Shown here: positions 1 to 8,180 of the stretch, piece by piece
Layout: every line of letters starts with the position of its first letter
How positions within the stretch are numbered: the first letter of the stretch is position 1
NCBI RefSeq assembly: GCF_021117365.1
Contig: NZ_CP088262.1
Span: 3,226,501 to 3,290,500 of the forward strand
Source: Nocardioides sp. cx-173
GTDB taxonomy: Bacteria > Actinomycetota > Actinomycetes > Propionibacteriales > Nocardioidaceae
Length of the DNA: 64,000 nucleotides
Direction of reading: 5' to 3'
Translations under genes and position numbers: made by a program
The notes under the pieces: generated by a model
Databases searched by the model: none
What the model was told of the DNA's origin: nothing
The model's input: only the letters and a program-made list of their open reading frames with translations

Positions 1-1
1 C

Positions 2-1531
2 ACACGAAAGCGAAAGACACTGACCACCACCACCTTCCGCGAGCTCGGCGTCCTGCCCGAGATCTGCGACGCCCTCGAGCGCGCCGGCATCACCACCCCC
101 TTCGCCATCCAGGAGATGACCCTCTCCGTGGCGCTCATGGGCACCGACCTGATCGGCCAGGCCCGCACGGGCACGGGCAAGACCCTCGCGTTCGGCATCC
201 CGGTGCTGCAGCGCAGCGTCGTGTCGACCGACCCGGCCTACGCCGACCTGCCGCAGGGCAAGCCCCAGGCGCTGATCGTCGCCCCGACCCGCGAGCTCGC
301 GCTCCAGGTCTCCAACGACCTGCACCTGGCCTCCAAGGACCTGGGCCTGCGGGTCCTGACCGTCTACGGCGGCGTCGGCTACGACACCCAGCTCGACACC
401 CTCGAGTCCGGCGTCGACATCGTCGTCGGCACTCCCGGCCGGCTGATCGACCTGGCCAACCGCAAGGCGCTCGACCTCTCCCACGTCCACGCCGTCGTGC
501 TCGACGAGGCGGACGAAATGCTCGACCTCGGCTTCCTTCCCGACGTGCAGCGGCTGCTGAGCATGACCCCCGAGACCCGGCAGACGATGCTGTTCTCGGC
601 GACCATGCCGGCCGCGATCGTGGCGCTGGCGCGCACCCACATGCGCCACCCGATGAACATCCGCGCCGAGTCGTCGTACGACACCACGATGGTGCCTGCG
701 ACCGCGCAGTTCATCTACCAGGCCCACGACCTCGACAAGCCGGAGATCATCGGCCGCATCCTGCAGGCCGAGGACGCCGGCAAGATCATCGTCTTCACGC
801 GCACCAAGCGGCAGGCCCAGCGCGTCGCCGACGACCTGGCCGAGCGCGGCTTCAGCGCCAGCCCCCTGCACGGCGACATGGCGCAGGTGGCGCGCGAGAA
901 GGCGCTCGCGAAGTTCCGCGAGGACAAGATCCGGGTGCTCGTGGCGACCGATGTCGCGGCCCGCGGCATCGACGTCGCCGGCGTCTCCCACGTCATCAAC
1001 TACACCTGCCCCGAGGACGACAAGACCTACGTCCACCGGATCGGCCGCACCGGTCGCGCCGGCGCCTCGGGCATCGCGATCACCTTCGTGGACTGGGCGG
1101 ACCTGCACCGCTGGAAGATGATCAACAAGACGCTCGACCTGCCGTTCGACGAGCCGCAGGAGACGTACTCGACCTCCGAGCACCTCTACCACGACCAGGG
1201 CATCCCGCCGGGCACGAAGGGCCGCATCGTCGACCCGGCGCCGGTGGAGCGCAAGCCCCGCGAGGACCGCGGTGAGCGCGGCGAGCGTCGCAGCAGCGGC
1301 GACCGCCCCGCGCGCAACCGCGACCGCAACCGGACGCGGACCCGCACCCGCAGCGGCGGCGCCGAGGAGCAGGGCGCGACCGCGCCGGCCGAGTCCGGCG
1401 AGGCACCCGCGACCGCCGGCGCGTCCGAGGAGACCTCCGCCGCGCCGCGCAGCCGCAACCGGCGCCGGCGCTCGCGCGGTGGCGGCGGTGGCGGGAACGC
1501 CGCCGGCGACGCCTCGCAGCAGCCCGTCTGA
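2..1531 (+). CDS. DEAD-box ATP-dependent RNA helicase (5' end uncertain)
   Basis: Cytoplasmic RNA helicase that unwinds or remodels RNA duplexes using ATP. A Q-motif region (FRELGV, then GITTPFAIQ) lies at about nt 35-112. It is followed by Walker A ARTGTGKT (nt 161-184), PTRELALQ, the DEAD box (nt 503-514) and SAT (nt 596-604). The second RecA lobe has HGDMAQ, ARGIDVAGV and HRIGRTGRAG. The last 100 or so residues are a low-complexity Arg/Gly/Ala-rich tail, as in many actinobacterial RNA helicases. The frame is open from nt 2. The first ATG (nt 116) would cut off the Q motif, so the real start is either CTG at nt 20 (reading L-TTTTFRELGV, with a GAAAG just upstream) or lies before the window. 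Family call firm; start uncertain. Confidence 0.93.
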   Translation, partial: TRKRKTLTTTTFRELGVLPEICDALERAGITTPFAIQEMTLSVALMGTDLIGQARTGTGKTLAFGIPVLQRSVVSTDPAYADLPQGKPQALIVAPTRELALQVSNDLHLASKDLGLRVLTVYGGVGYDTQLDTLESGVDIVVGTPGRLIDLANRKALDLSHVHAVVLDEADEMLDLGFLPDVQRLLSMTPETRQTMLFSATMPAAIVALARTHMRHPMNIRAESSYDTTMVPATAQFIYQAHDLDKPEIIGRILQAEDAGKIIVFTRTKRQAQRVADDLAERGFSASPLHGDMAQVAREKALAKFREDKIRVLVATDVAARGIDVAGVSHVINYTCPEDDKTYVHRIGRTGRAGASGIAITFVDWADLHRWKMINKTLDLPFDEPQETYSTSEHLYHDQGIPPGTKGRIVDPAPVERKPREDRGERGERRSSGDRPARNRDRNRTRTRTRSGGAEEQGATAPAESGEAPATAGASEETSAAPRSRNRRRRSRGGGGGGNAAGDASQQPV

Positions 1532-1559
1532 CCCCATCCTCGAGCACTCGGGAGACCTC

Positions 1560-1799
1560 ATGGCCACCTACGACGCCCACCTCCAAGCCGCGGTCGACGC
1601 CACCTCGGTGGCCAAGTCCATCGGTGAGACCGATCTGGTCGCCTACCTGCGCGAGCAGCTCGCCGAGCGCGACATCGAGACCGCCGACGAGGCCTGGCTG
1701 CAGCACATGGTCGAGCAGATCCACGCGGACCCGAACTTCATGATCGACCGCGAGCCCGACGACTACGAGCGGCCCGAGAGCACGCTGCCCCGCGAGTAG
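1560..1799 (+). CDS. Small acidic protein of unknown function (79 aa)
   Basis: Unrecognised 79-residue soluble protein starting MATYDAHLQAAVDATSVAKS. The start is supported by GGGAG about 6 nt upstream of the ATG. It follows the helicase by 28 nt on the same strand and is probably co-transcribed. The sequence is rich in Asp/Glu, predicted mostly helical, with no Cys and no membrane segment. No function can be assigned. A role alongside the helicase is only suggested by position. Codon use and GC look like the neighbours, which supports a real gene. Confidence 0.7.
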   Translation: MATYDAHLQAAVDATSVAKSIGETDLVAYLREQLAERDIETADEAWLQHMVEQIHADPNFMIDREPDDYERPESTLPRE

Positions 1800-1813
1800 G
1801 GCACGGCCGGCAG

Positions 1814-2890
1814 TCAGCCCAACGGGGCGAGCTGACGGCGTAGGACGACCGGCAGTCGTCGCTCCCCCGGGCCGCTCAGCATGAGCACCTGCTCCACGGT
1901 GAGCACACGAGGCGCGGTGTCCGCGTCGACGCGGAAGACGACGCTGCCGTAGGAGTCGTGCGCGTCTGCCTCCAGCCCGTCCCGACGTACCGGCTGCGCG
2001 CCGTCGAGGGAGACGCTGGGCCGGCTGTAGCGACGGACCTTCCAGGAGTCGCCGGCGGCGTTGTGCACGGAGACACCGAGGATCTGTAGCCGGACCGCGG
2101 CCCAGAGGGTGCCGTCGTCCGCCCAGCCGAGGACGGGGTCGTAGGGATAGAGCGAGACATAGGACGCCGTGAGGTTGGGGGGACTGGGGCGCAACGACGA
2201 GGCAGGATCGGCGGCGGCGAGCGCGCAGCGGTCCTCGACCTCCGTGCACCCGGCCGTGAGGCTCCGCTCCTGCTCGTAGAGCGCCTGTGCCACCCCGGCG
2301 TCGACCTTCCCGGTGGAGACGTCGACGGTCTGGGTCAGGCCGTCGTACTCCACCTCGAGACTCAGGTCGGTGACGTCCAGGTCGCCGCCGACACCGACCG
2401 CGAGCATGCGGGGGTCGTAGGAGACCACGTCGTCGTGCCCGAGATCGACGCGGTCGAGCTCGACCGTGCGGTCGCCGGCCACGAGACGCAGCTCGATCGG
2501 GGCCGGGTCCCCATCGCTGAGGAGCCCGCCCGGCGCGTCGAAGCGCCATCCGAGCGGCACCAGGGTGCCACCGTCGGGGGCCTGGAGATCCTGGCCGTCC
2601 TCCCAACGCGGGTCGTCGTACTCGACGTCGAGCATCTCGTGGGCGACGACGTCGACCGGCGCGCCGACGACGAACGTGAGGTCGGTGCCGGGCAGCCGCA
2701 CCGTGATCGCCCGGCCGTAGGGGTCGGTCTCGAGAGGGACCATCTCGCCGACGTCGGCGGTCTCGCTCGCGTCGCCGGCGTTCGCGCGCCACACGAGCAC
2801 GGCCAGGACCAGGGCGGCGACGGCGAGCGCCGCGATCGCGACCATCGCGATCGAGCGACCTCGCTCGGCCCGCGCCGAGGGCGTCGTCAT
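1814..2890 (-). CDS. Single-pass membrane protein of unknown function, family A copy 1
   Basis: Unrecognised 358-residue protein: a short basic N-terminus, one membrane segment at about residues 14-36, then about 320 residues predicted outside the cell and beta-rich. Two Cys in CTEVEDRC could form a disulphide. Its ATG overlaps the stop of the upstream gene (ATGA), so it is translationally coupled to that family B gene. A close paralogue lies at 5415-6494: over one 89-position stretch (residues about 40-130) I count about 57 identities, including the shared motif EYDDPRWED. Weaker but consistent similarity to its partner B protein (LGWADDGTLWAAVRL against LGWAEEGREFVVVNV) suggests A and B share an ancient origin. 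Function unknown; possibly a paired envelope sensor or structural complex (inference). Confidence 0.8.
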   Translation of the reverse strand: MTTPSARAERGRSIAMVAIAALAVAALVLAVLVWRANAGDASETADVGEMVPLETDPYGRAITVRLPGTDLTFVVGAPVDVVAHEMLDVEYDDPRWEDGQDLQAPDGGTLVPLGWRFDAPGGLLSDGDPAPIELRLVAGDRTVELDRVDLGHDDVVSYDPRMLAVGVGGDLDVTDLSLEVEYDGLTQTVDVSTGKVDAGVAQALYEQERSLTAGCTEVEDRCALAAADPASSLRPSPPNLTASYVSLYPYDPVLGWADDGTLWAAVRLQILGVSVHNAAGDSWKVRRYSRPSVSLDGAQPVRRDGLEADAHDSYGSVVFRVDADTAPRVLTVEQVLMLSGPGERRLPVVLRRQLAPLG

Positions 2891-4029
2891 GGGAGCTCCC
2901 TGGCCGGCACCGTCCAACGGAACCGCACCTCGTGTCGGCGGGTCACGAACGGCTCCCCCAGGGTCGCGTCGGCGACCAGGTCGAGTGTGAGGTCACCGAG
3001 CGGCTCACCCTGCGCGACGTCGAAGACCACCTGTGCCGGGTCGTGCGGATCCCTCGCGGCGAGGCCTCCTGCGAGGTCGTTGGCGTCGACCGCCGGCGCC
3101 ACCGGCTCATCGCCGGCGAGGCGGACGGCGAAGCGGAGCCTGCTGTCCCAGTACTCCGTCGCGTCGCCTCGTCCGGTGACGAGCGAGAGCCGGCGGGGTC
3201 GCACGACGTTCACCACGACGAACTCGCGGCCCTCCTCGGCCCAGCCGAGGCCGTCGACGTACGGCGTGCGCAGCACGAGGTGGACCTGGCACTCCAGCCC
3301 GGGCAGGTAGTCGAGGGTCAGCGGAGTGCTGTCGAGGCGGCGAGGCTCACCGCACGGCGTGCCGCGGACGGCGAGCAGGTCCTCGGGTGACGGGAGGGCC
3401 GCCAGGTCGCTCGCACGCCCCGCCTGCACGGAGCCGTCTGCTGCGTCGACGACCTGGGTCGACCCCGCCACCTTGACGAGCACCTCGAGCTCCTCGGGCT
3501 GGCCCTCGACCGCGACCCAGCGCGCTCCTCCCCGCTGGGTGGGGTCGTTGGGATCCATGCTCAGGCCCCCCGGGACGGAGAGGGGGTACTCGTGGCCGTC
3601 GGCGCGCAGCACGATGTCGGCGACCCCGGCGTACGGCACGGAGACGGCGCTCATCGGGATGCGGTAGTCCTCCGCGAGGTTCACCTCGACCCGGACGAAG
3701 CTCCCGCCCTCGGGCGCCCGGATCGTGGGCTCGGCGCCCAGCAGGTCCGGGAGCTCCGCGCTGACCTGGCCCGCGGCCACCTGGGTGCGCGCCCACGGGA
3801 GCAGCACCTCCCCAGGATGCGGCAGCGGGTCCTCCTGGAAGGGGTGGTTGAAGATGTCGCCCGCCGCGGCCCGCGGCCGCGAGTCCTGCGCCCGGACGGC
3901 CACCAGCGTGGCGGCGAGCGCCAGCACCACGACGGCGAGGACCAGGACGACCCACCACAGGGAGCGCCCGCCCGGCGCCGGGTCCGACGCGGCGGGCTCG
4001 TCCGGCCCGGGCGACTCGTCGCTGTCCAT
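2887..4029 (-). CDS. Single-pass membrane protein of unknown function, family B copy 1
   Basis: Unrecognised 380-residue protein with a Pro/Asp-rich cytoplasmic N-terminus, a membrane segment at about residues 23-45 and a long extracytoplasmic beta-rich part. Characteristic motifs are HPFQEDPLP, LLPWAR and LGWAEEGREFVVVNVVRPRR. Two Cys flank the middle (GTPCGEP and LECQV). It is first in a two-gene operon with family A. The start is set at the ATG preceded by GGAGGGG; the second copy (6491-7669) has an ATG at the same alignment position. The reading frame stays open upstream and the two copies remain similar there (GTVQ just before the ATG), so a longer form starting at 4101 is possible. Function unknown. 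Confidence 0.8.
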   Translation of the reverse strand: MDSDESPGPDEPAASDPAPGGRSLWWVVLVLAVVVLALAATLVAVRAQDSRPRAAAGDIFNHPFQEDPLPHPGEVLLPWARTQVAAGQVSAELPDLLGAEPTIRAPEGGSFVRVEVNLAEDYRIPMSAVSVPYAGVADIVLRADGHEYPLSVPGGLSMDPNDPTQRGGARWVAVEGQPEELEVLVKVAGSTQVVDAADGSVQAGRASDLAALPSPEDLLAVRGTPCGEPRRLDSTPLTLDYLPGLECQVHLVLRTPYVDGLGWAEEGREFVVVNVVRPRRLSLVTGRGDATEYWDSRLRFAVRLAGDEPVAPAVDANDLAGGLAARDPHDPAQVVFDVAQGEPLGDLTLDLVADATLGEPFVTRRHEVRFRWTVPARELP

Positions 4030-4139
4030 GCGCTGCACCGTCCCCTCCGCCGGCGGGCCCGAAACCCAGCCGCGCCATCGGGACCGCACGACCGGCGCCA
4101 CGCAGAGCTCCCGCCGAGCCGCCGCCCTAGGGTGGAGGG

Positions 4140-4895
4140 ATGCATGAACTCCGACGCGGCGCCGAGGTGCCCGATGCGCTCGCGCCCTACCTCGACGTCG
4201 ACCGCTCCCGTCCGCGCCACGAATGCTGGGTGGCCGGGCACATGGTGGCCGGGCTCGACGGGACGGCGGCCGTCGGCGGCCGGGTCGGCTCGCTGTCCAC
4301 CGGTCCGGACCAGGCCCTGTTCCGCAGGATGCGCCAGCTCGCGGACATCGTGCTGGTGGGCGCCGAGACCGTCCGCCGTGAGGGGTACGGCCCGGTCCGG
4401 CTCGCCGAGGAGGCCCAGGAGTGGCGCCGCGTGCGGGGGCTGTCCCCCACTCCGCCGCTCGCGGTGGTCAGCCGGTCGCTCAACCTCGACTGGGACGCGG
4501 CGGTGTTCCGAGAGGCGCCCGCCGACGCGCGCACCCACGTGATCACGTGCGCGGCCGCGGACTCCCAGCGCCTGGCCCGCGCGGAGGGGGTCGCGACCGT
4601 GGTGATGGCCGGGGACGAGCGCGTCGAGCCCGAGGCGGCCCTGCGGGCACTGGCCGGACTCGGCCGGCGCGTCGTGCTCTGCGAGGGCGGCCCCACGTGG
4701 CTCGGCGAGCTCGTCGCGGCCGACCGCCTCGACGAGCTGTGCCTGTCCCTCTCGCCGCTCATGGGCGGCGACCCGCTGCCGGTCGCCGTGACCCCGCCGG
4801 GCGCGGGTCTGGCAGAGTTCGACCTGATGGGCGCGATGTCCGAGGAGCACACCCTCTTCCTCCGCTACGAGCGAAAGGTCAGGCAACCGACGTGA
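4140..4895 (+). CDS. Pyrimidine reductase family protein (RibD C-terminal domain)
   Basis: NAD(P)H-dependent reductase of the RibD_C/dihydrofolate-reductase fold, 251 residues, with no N-terminal deaminase domain. Seen in the sequence: AGLDGTAAVGGRVGSLSTG (substrate region), LVGAETVRREGYGP, and the glycine motif VVLCEGGPTWLGEL near residues 178-192. Stand-alone RibD_C proteins of actinobacteria may reduce pyrimidine or pterin-like compounds; the substrate here is unknown. The ATG lies almost directly on a GGAGG, so initiation spacing is tight; a GTG at 4167 is an alternative. The stop overlaps the next gene's start (GTGA), giving a coupled reductase/flavin reductase pair. The pair sits between the two copies of the A/B membrane-protein operon. 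Confidence 0.85.
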   Translation: MHELRRGAEVPDALAPYLDVDRSRPRHECWVAGHMVAGLDGTAAVGGRVGSLSTGPDQALFRRMRQLADIVLVGAETVRREGYGPVRLAEEAQEWRRVRGLSPTPPLAVVSRSLNLDWDAAVFREAPADARTHVITCAAADSQRLARAEGVATVVMAGDERVEPEAALRALAGLGRRVVLCEGGPTWLGELVAADRLDELCLSLSPLMGGDPLPVAVTPPGAGLAEFDLMGAMSEEHTLFLRYERKVRQPT

Positions 4896-5401
4896 GCGAT
4901 GACGCCTTCGGCACCCTGATGGCCTCCATCGACCCGCCGCTGATCGTCCTCACCACCGCCGCCGAGGGCGAGCGGGCCGGGTGTCTGGTCGGCTTCCACG
5001 CGCAGTCGAGCATCAGCCCCCAGCACTACTGCGTGTGGCTGTCGAAGGCCAACCACACCTACCGCGTCGCGCTCCGCTCGGCGCACTTCGCGGTCCACTT
5101 CCTGACCGACCAGGACGCCGCGACGGCGGAGCGGTTCGGCACCCTGTCGGGAGAGGACACCGACAAGTTCGCCGGTCTGGACTTCGAGCTCGACCCGCAC
5201 GGCGTGCCGCTCCTGGGCGCCTGTCCCCACCGGATGTCGCTCGAGCGGATCGCCGTGCTCGACGACGGCAGCGACCACGTCTGCATCACCACCCAGGTGA
5301 GCTCGGCCTCCGCCCCGGGGAGCTTCGAGCCCTTGCGCGTCTCGGACGCCACCCACCTTGTCCCCGGTCACAGCAGCGAGGAGCGGGCGATCCAGCCGTG
5401 A
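4892..5401 (+). CDS. Flavin reductase family protein
   Basis: 169-residue protein of the FMN-binding split-barrel flavin reductase family, which reduces free flavin with NAD(P)H or carries bound FMN. Recognisable parts are PLIVLTTAAEGERAGCLVGF, the segment SISPQHYCVWLSKANHTY, AVHFL, and ERFGTLSGEDTDKF. The last is typical of flavin reductases. The GTG start overlaps the stop of the RibD-like gene (GTGA), which points to translational coupling and a shared redox job. It ends 13 nt before the convergent family A copy 2 gene. Its partner oxygenase or substrate is not evident from the neighbourhood. Confidence 0.85.
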   Translation: MSDDAFGTLMASIDPPLIVLTTAAEGERAGCLVGFHAQSSISPQHYCVWLSKANHTYRVALRSAHFAVHFLTDQDAATAERFGTLSGEDTDKFAGLDFELDPHGVPLLGACPHRMSLERIAVLDDGSDHVCITTQVSSASAPGSFEPLRVSDATHLVPGHSSEERAIQP

Positions 5402-5414
5402 GGCGCTCGCGACC

Positions 5415-6494
5415 TCAGCCGACCGGGGCGAGGTCGAGGACGGCCCGCAGCGGGAGGTCGGGGGGTGAGCCCGGTCCGCTGAGCGGGAAGGTGGCCTCGA
5501 TCGTGAGCTCGCGCGGGTCCTGGTCGGCGTCGACCTGGAAGACCACACGGCCGTAGGTGTCCCGCTCGGCGTCGCCCAGGTCCTCGCGACGGACCGGCTC
5601 GGCCCCGTCGAGGGTGACCTTCGGCGCGGGGAATCGGAGCACTGACCAGTAGCCGCCACGCGCGTCGACCACCCCGGAGGTGCCGAACACGTGGAGCCGG
5701 ACACCGGCCCACAGGGTGCCCTCCTCCGCCCAGCCCAGCGCTCGGTCGTAGGGGTAGAGCGTGAGGTAGGACGCGGTGAGCGTCGCGGAGTCCGGTCGCC
5801 GCGGCGAGCGCGGGTCCACGACGCTCAGCTCGCATCGGTCCTCCACCTCGGCGCATCCGGCGGTGAAGTCGTCCTCGTCGTCGTACAGCGGCTGGGCGAC
5901 GCCCGCGTCGATGTCCCCGGAGTCCACGTGTCCGGTCTGGGTCAGCCCGTCGTACTCGACCTCGATCGTGAGGTCCTCGACCTCATGGCGCCCGGCGAAG
6001 GCCACCACCACGGGACGCTGGTCGTCGGCGTCCATGGAGGCGCTGGTCCCGTCCAGCACGATCTCGGTCAGGTCGACGCCCTCGTCGCCGGCCAGCAGTC
6101 GGATCCGGATCGGCGTCGGATCGCCTTCGCGCATGAGACCGCCCAGCGCGCGAGCGCGCCACGAGAGCGGCACCAGGGTGCCGCCGTCGGGGGCGACGAG
6201 GTCCTGGTCGTCCTCCCAGCGCGGATCGTCGTACTCGACCTCGAGCAGCTCGTGGTCGAGGGTCGCGACCGGAGCACCCACCGTGACGGTGACCTCGCTC
6301 CCGGGCAGCTGGACCGTGACCGGCTGCCCCGGCGGCTCGGCGCGCAGCGGCAGGATCTCCCCCACGTCGGCCCGCGCGCCACCCCCGCTCGCCGCCGCCC
6401 GCCACACGAGCAGGACCAGCACGAGGGCGGCCACGGTGAGCAGTGCGACCGACATCAGCGCGACCGAGCGCGAGCGCTCCTCCCGGGTGGTCAT
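5415..6494 (-). CDS. Single-pass membrane protein of unknown function, family A copy 2
   Basis: 359 residues; paralogue of the family A protein at 1814-2890. It has the same plan: basic N-terminus MTTREERSRS, one membrane segment at about residues 12-33, an extracytoplasmic domain with EYDDPRWEDDQDL and GGTLVPLSWR, a CAEVEDRC pair, then LGWAEEGTLWAGVRLHV. Its ATG overlaps the TGA of the upstream family B copy 2 gene (ATGA), exactly as in copy 1, so the whole two-gene operon was duplicated with its junction. Convergent with the flavin reductase gene, with 13 nt between stops. Function unknown. Confidence 0.8.
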   Translation of the reverse strand: MTTREERSRSVALMSVALLTVAALVLVLLVWRAAASGGGARADVGEILPLRAEPPGQPVTVQLPGSEVTVTVGAPVATLDHELLEVEYDDPRWEDDQDLVAPDGGTLVPLSWRARALGGLMREGDPTPIRIRLLAGDEGVDLTEIVLDGTSASMDADDQRPVVVAFAGRHEVEDLTIEVEYDGLTQTGHVDSGDIDAGVAQPLYDDEDDFTAGCAEVEDRCELSVVDPRSPRRPDSATLTASYLTLYPYDRALGWAEEGTLWAGVRLHVFGTSGVVDARGGYWSVLRFPAPKVTLDGAEPVRREDLGDAERDTYGRVVFQVDADQDPRELTIEATFPLSGPGSPPDLPLRAVLDLAPVG

Positions 6495-7669
6495 GCGACG
6501 TCAGCTCCGGTCAGGATCCAGCGGTAGTGGACCGGTCGTCGCTCGGTCACGAACGGCTCGCCCAGGCGCGCCTCACCCGTCAGGTCGAAGGTGAGGTCGG
6601 CGGCCTGGCCCTGCACGACATCGAAGACGAACTGCTCCGGGTCGCCGGGCGACTGCAGCGTGAACGGGGTCTGGTTGAGCGAGTTGACGTCGACGCCCGG
6701 ACCGACGGGCGCGGCGTCGCCGAGGCGGGCGGTGAAGCGCAGGTCGGTGTCCCAGGAGTCGCTGTCCCGGGTCGGGTCGAACAGAGAGACCCGCCGCGGC
6801 CGCACGACGTGGACCACGACGAACTCGCGTCCGGACTCGGCCCAGCCCAGCCCGTCGACGTACGGCGTGCCCAGCACGAGCGTCACCCGGCACTCCAGTG
6901 AGGGCAGGTAGACGACCGTGAGCCGGTTGTCCTCGAGCGTCCGGGGCGCACCGCAGGGGGTCCCCTTGGCGTCGCGCAGCTCCTCCGGCGCGGGGATGCC
7001 GGCCAGGTCCGCGGCTCGCCCGGCCTCGACGGAGCCGTCGGTGGCGTCCACCACCTGGGTCACGCCGTCCACGGTGACCCGGACCTCCATGTCGCTCGGC
7101 TCGCCCTCCACCGCGACCCAGCGGCTCCCGCCCTGTGGGGTGAGCCGCCCGGGATCGAGGACGATCCCGCCCCGGCCCGAGAGCAGGTAGTCGCGGCCGT
7201 CGGCCCGCAGCACGACCTCGGTCTCCTGGGAGTAGGGCAAGGCCACCGCGGTCAGCGGGATGGCATAGTCCTCCGCGAGCGAGACGTCGACTCGGACGAA
7301 GCTCCCGCCCTCCGGGGCCTGCAGGGGGGCCGGCGCGCCCAGCAGGTCCGGCAGCTCGGCATGCGGCTCCCCGGCTGCCACCTTCAGCCGCGCCCACGGC
7401 AGCAGCACCTCTCCCGCCTGCGGCAACGGGTCCTCCTGGAAGGGGTGGTCGAGCACGTCTCCGGCCGCGGCTCGCGGCCGCCCGTCCTGCGCGCGCAGCA
7501 CCACGAGCGAGACGACCAGCACCACCACGATCACCGCGAGCACCGAGGCGACGGGCCACAGCGTGCGACGCCTCGGCTCGTCGGTCGCGACCTCCTCGTC
7601 CGCGGCCACATCACCGGCCTGAGCGTCCGCGGCCGGTGCGACCGGCTGACCCTGCCCCCCGTTGCCCAT
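6491..7669 (-). CDS. Single-pass membrane protein of unknown function, family B copy 2
   Basis: 392 residues; paralogue of the family B protein at 2887-4029. It shares the membrane anchor ending in VVLRAQDGRPRAAAGD, then HPFQEDPLP, LLPWARLKVAAGE, GGSFVRVDVSLAEDYAIPL and TPYVDGLGWAESGREFVVV. A low-complexity Ala/Asp/Glu cytoplasmic head (about 35 residues) precedes the membrane segment (about residues 37-60). The ATG is chosen because it aligns with the copy 1 ATG; a GTG at 7708 in the same frame is an alternative. First gene of the second A/B operon. Function unknown. Confidence 0.8.
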   Translation of the reverse strand: MGNGGQGQPVAPAADAQAGDVAADEEVATDEPRRRTLWPVASVLAVIVVVLVVSLVVLRAQDGRPRAAAGDVLDHPFQEDPLPQAGEVLLPWARLKVAAGEPHAELPDLLGAPAPLQAPEGGSFVRVDVSLAEDYAIPLTAVALPYSQETEVVLRADGRDYLLSGRGGIVLDPGRLTPQGGSRWVAVEGEPSDMEVRVTVDGVTQVVDATDGSVEAGRAADLAGIPAPEELRDAKGTPCGAPRTLEDNRLTVVYLPSLECRVTLVLGTPYVDGLGWAESGREFVVVHVVRPRRVSLFDPTRDSDSWDTDLRFTARLGDAAPVGPGVDVNSLNQTPFTLQSPGDPEQFVFDVVQGQAADLTFDLTGEARLGEPFVTERRPVHYRWILTGADVA

Positions 7670-7778
7670 GGCCTGCACCGTGCCCCGCGGCTGACCAGGC
7701 GAAACCACCGGCCCCGGAGGTGCGTGCCTCCCGACGAGTCCGCTTGATCCGGCTCGGCCCCCGGGCGATCATCGAAGG

Positions 7779-8180
7779 ATGGGGCTCGTCCTGGTCCAGG
7801 GGGCGGCGGTGGTCGCCGTCCTGGCCCTGCTCTGGCTGCTGCCGGAGGCCGACGCCCACCTCGCTCGTGCACGTGCGCTGGGGCGGCGGCTCGGGCTGGT
7901 GCCGCCCCCCGTGCCGGCACCGGTCGCGCCGCCGATCGAGCAGATCGCGGCGGACCTGTGGCGGATCGGATCGGCGCTGCACGACGCTCCGCCCGGCACC
8001 CCCGTCGCCCGCCGGCGCGGCTGGCTGGCGGCGTACGACGACGTGCTGGTCGCCGCGTGCCGGGGCCTCGACCTCGACCAGAGCCTGGAGTCGTACCCGC
8101 CGGGGGCCAGGCGGGACCTGGAGCGCGAGCGGGTCGAGCGGATGCTGGTGCGGGCCGGGCTGGGCCCGCTCAGGCGGTGA
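7779..8180 (+). CDS. Small membrane-anchored protein of unknown function (133 aa)
   Basis: Begins with a hydrophobic segment (residues about 3-22, LVLVQGAAVVAVLALLWLLP) that could be a signal anchor. A Pro-rich linker and a soluble helical part with RRGWLAAYDDVLVAACRGLD and repeated Arg/Glu follow. I do not recognise the family. It is divergent from the family B copy 2 gene (about 110 nt upstream) and its 3' end overlaps the convergent L,D-transpeptidase gene by 11 nt. Codon usage matches the neighbours. Confidence 0.65.
   Translation: MGLVLVQGAAVVAVLALLWLLPEADAHLARARALGRRLGLVPPPVPAPVAPPIEQIAADLWRIGSALHDAPPGTPVARRRGWLAAYDDVLVAACRGLDLDQSLESYPPGARRDLERERVERMLVRAGLGPLRR

Noticed and set aside
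1122..2792. A 556-codon minus-strand frame over the helicase tail and the first A gene
   Set aside because: Arg/Gly-rich shadow; no ribosome-binding site, and it conflicts with two better-supported genes.
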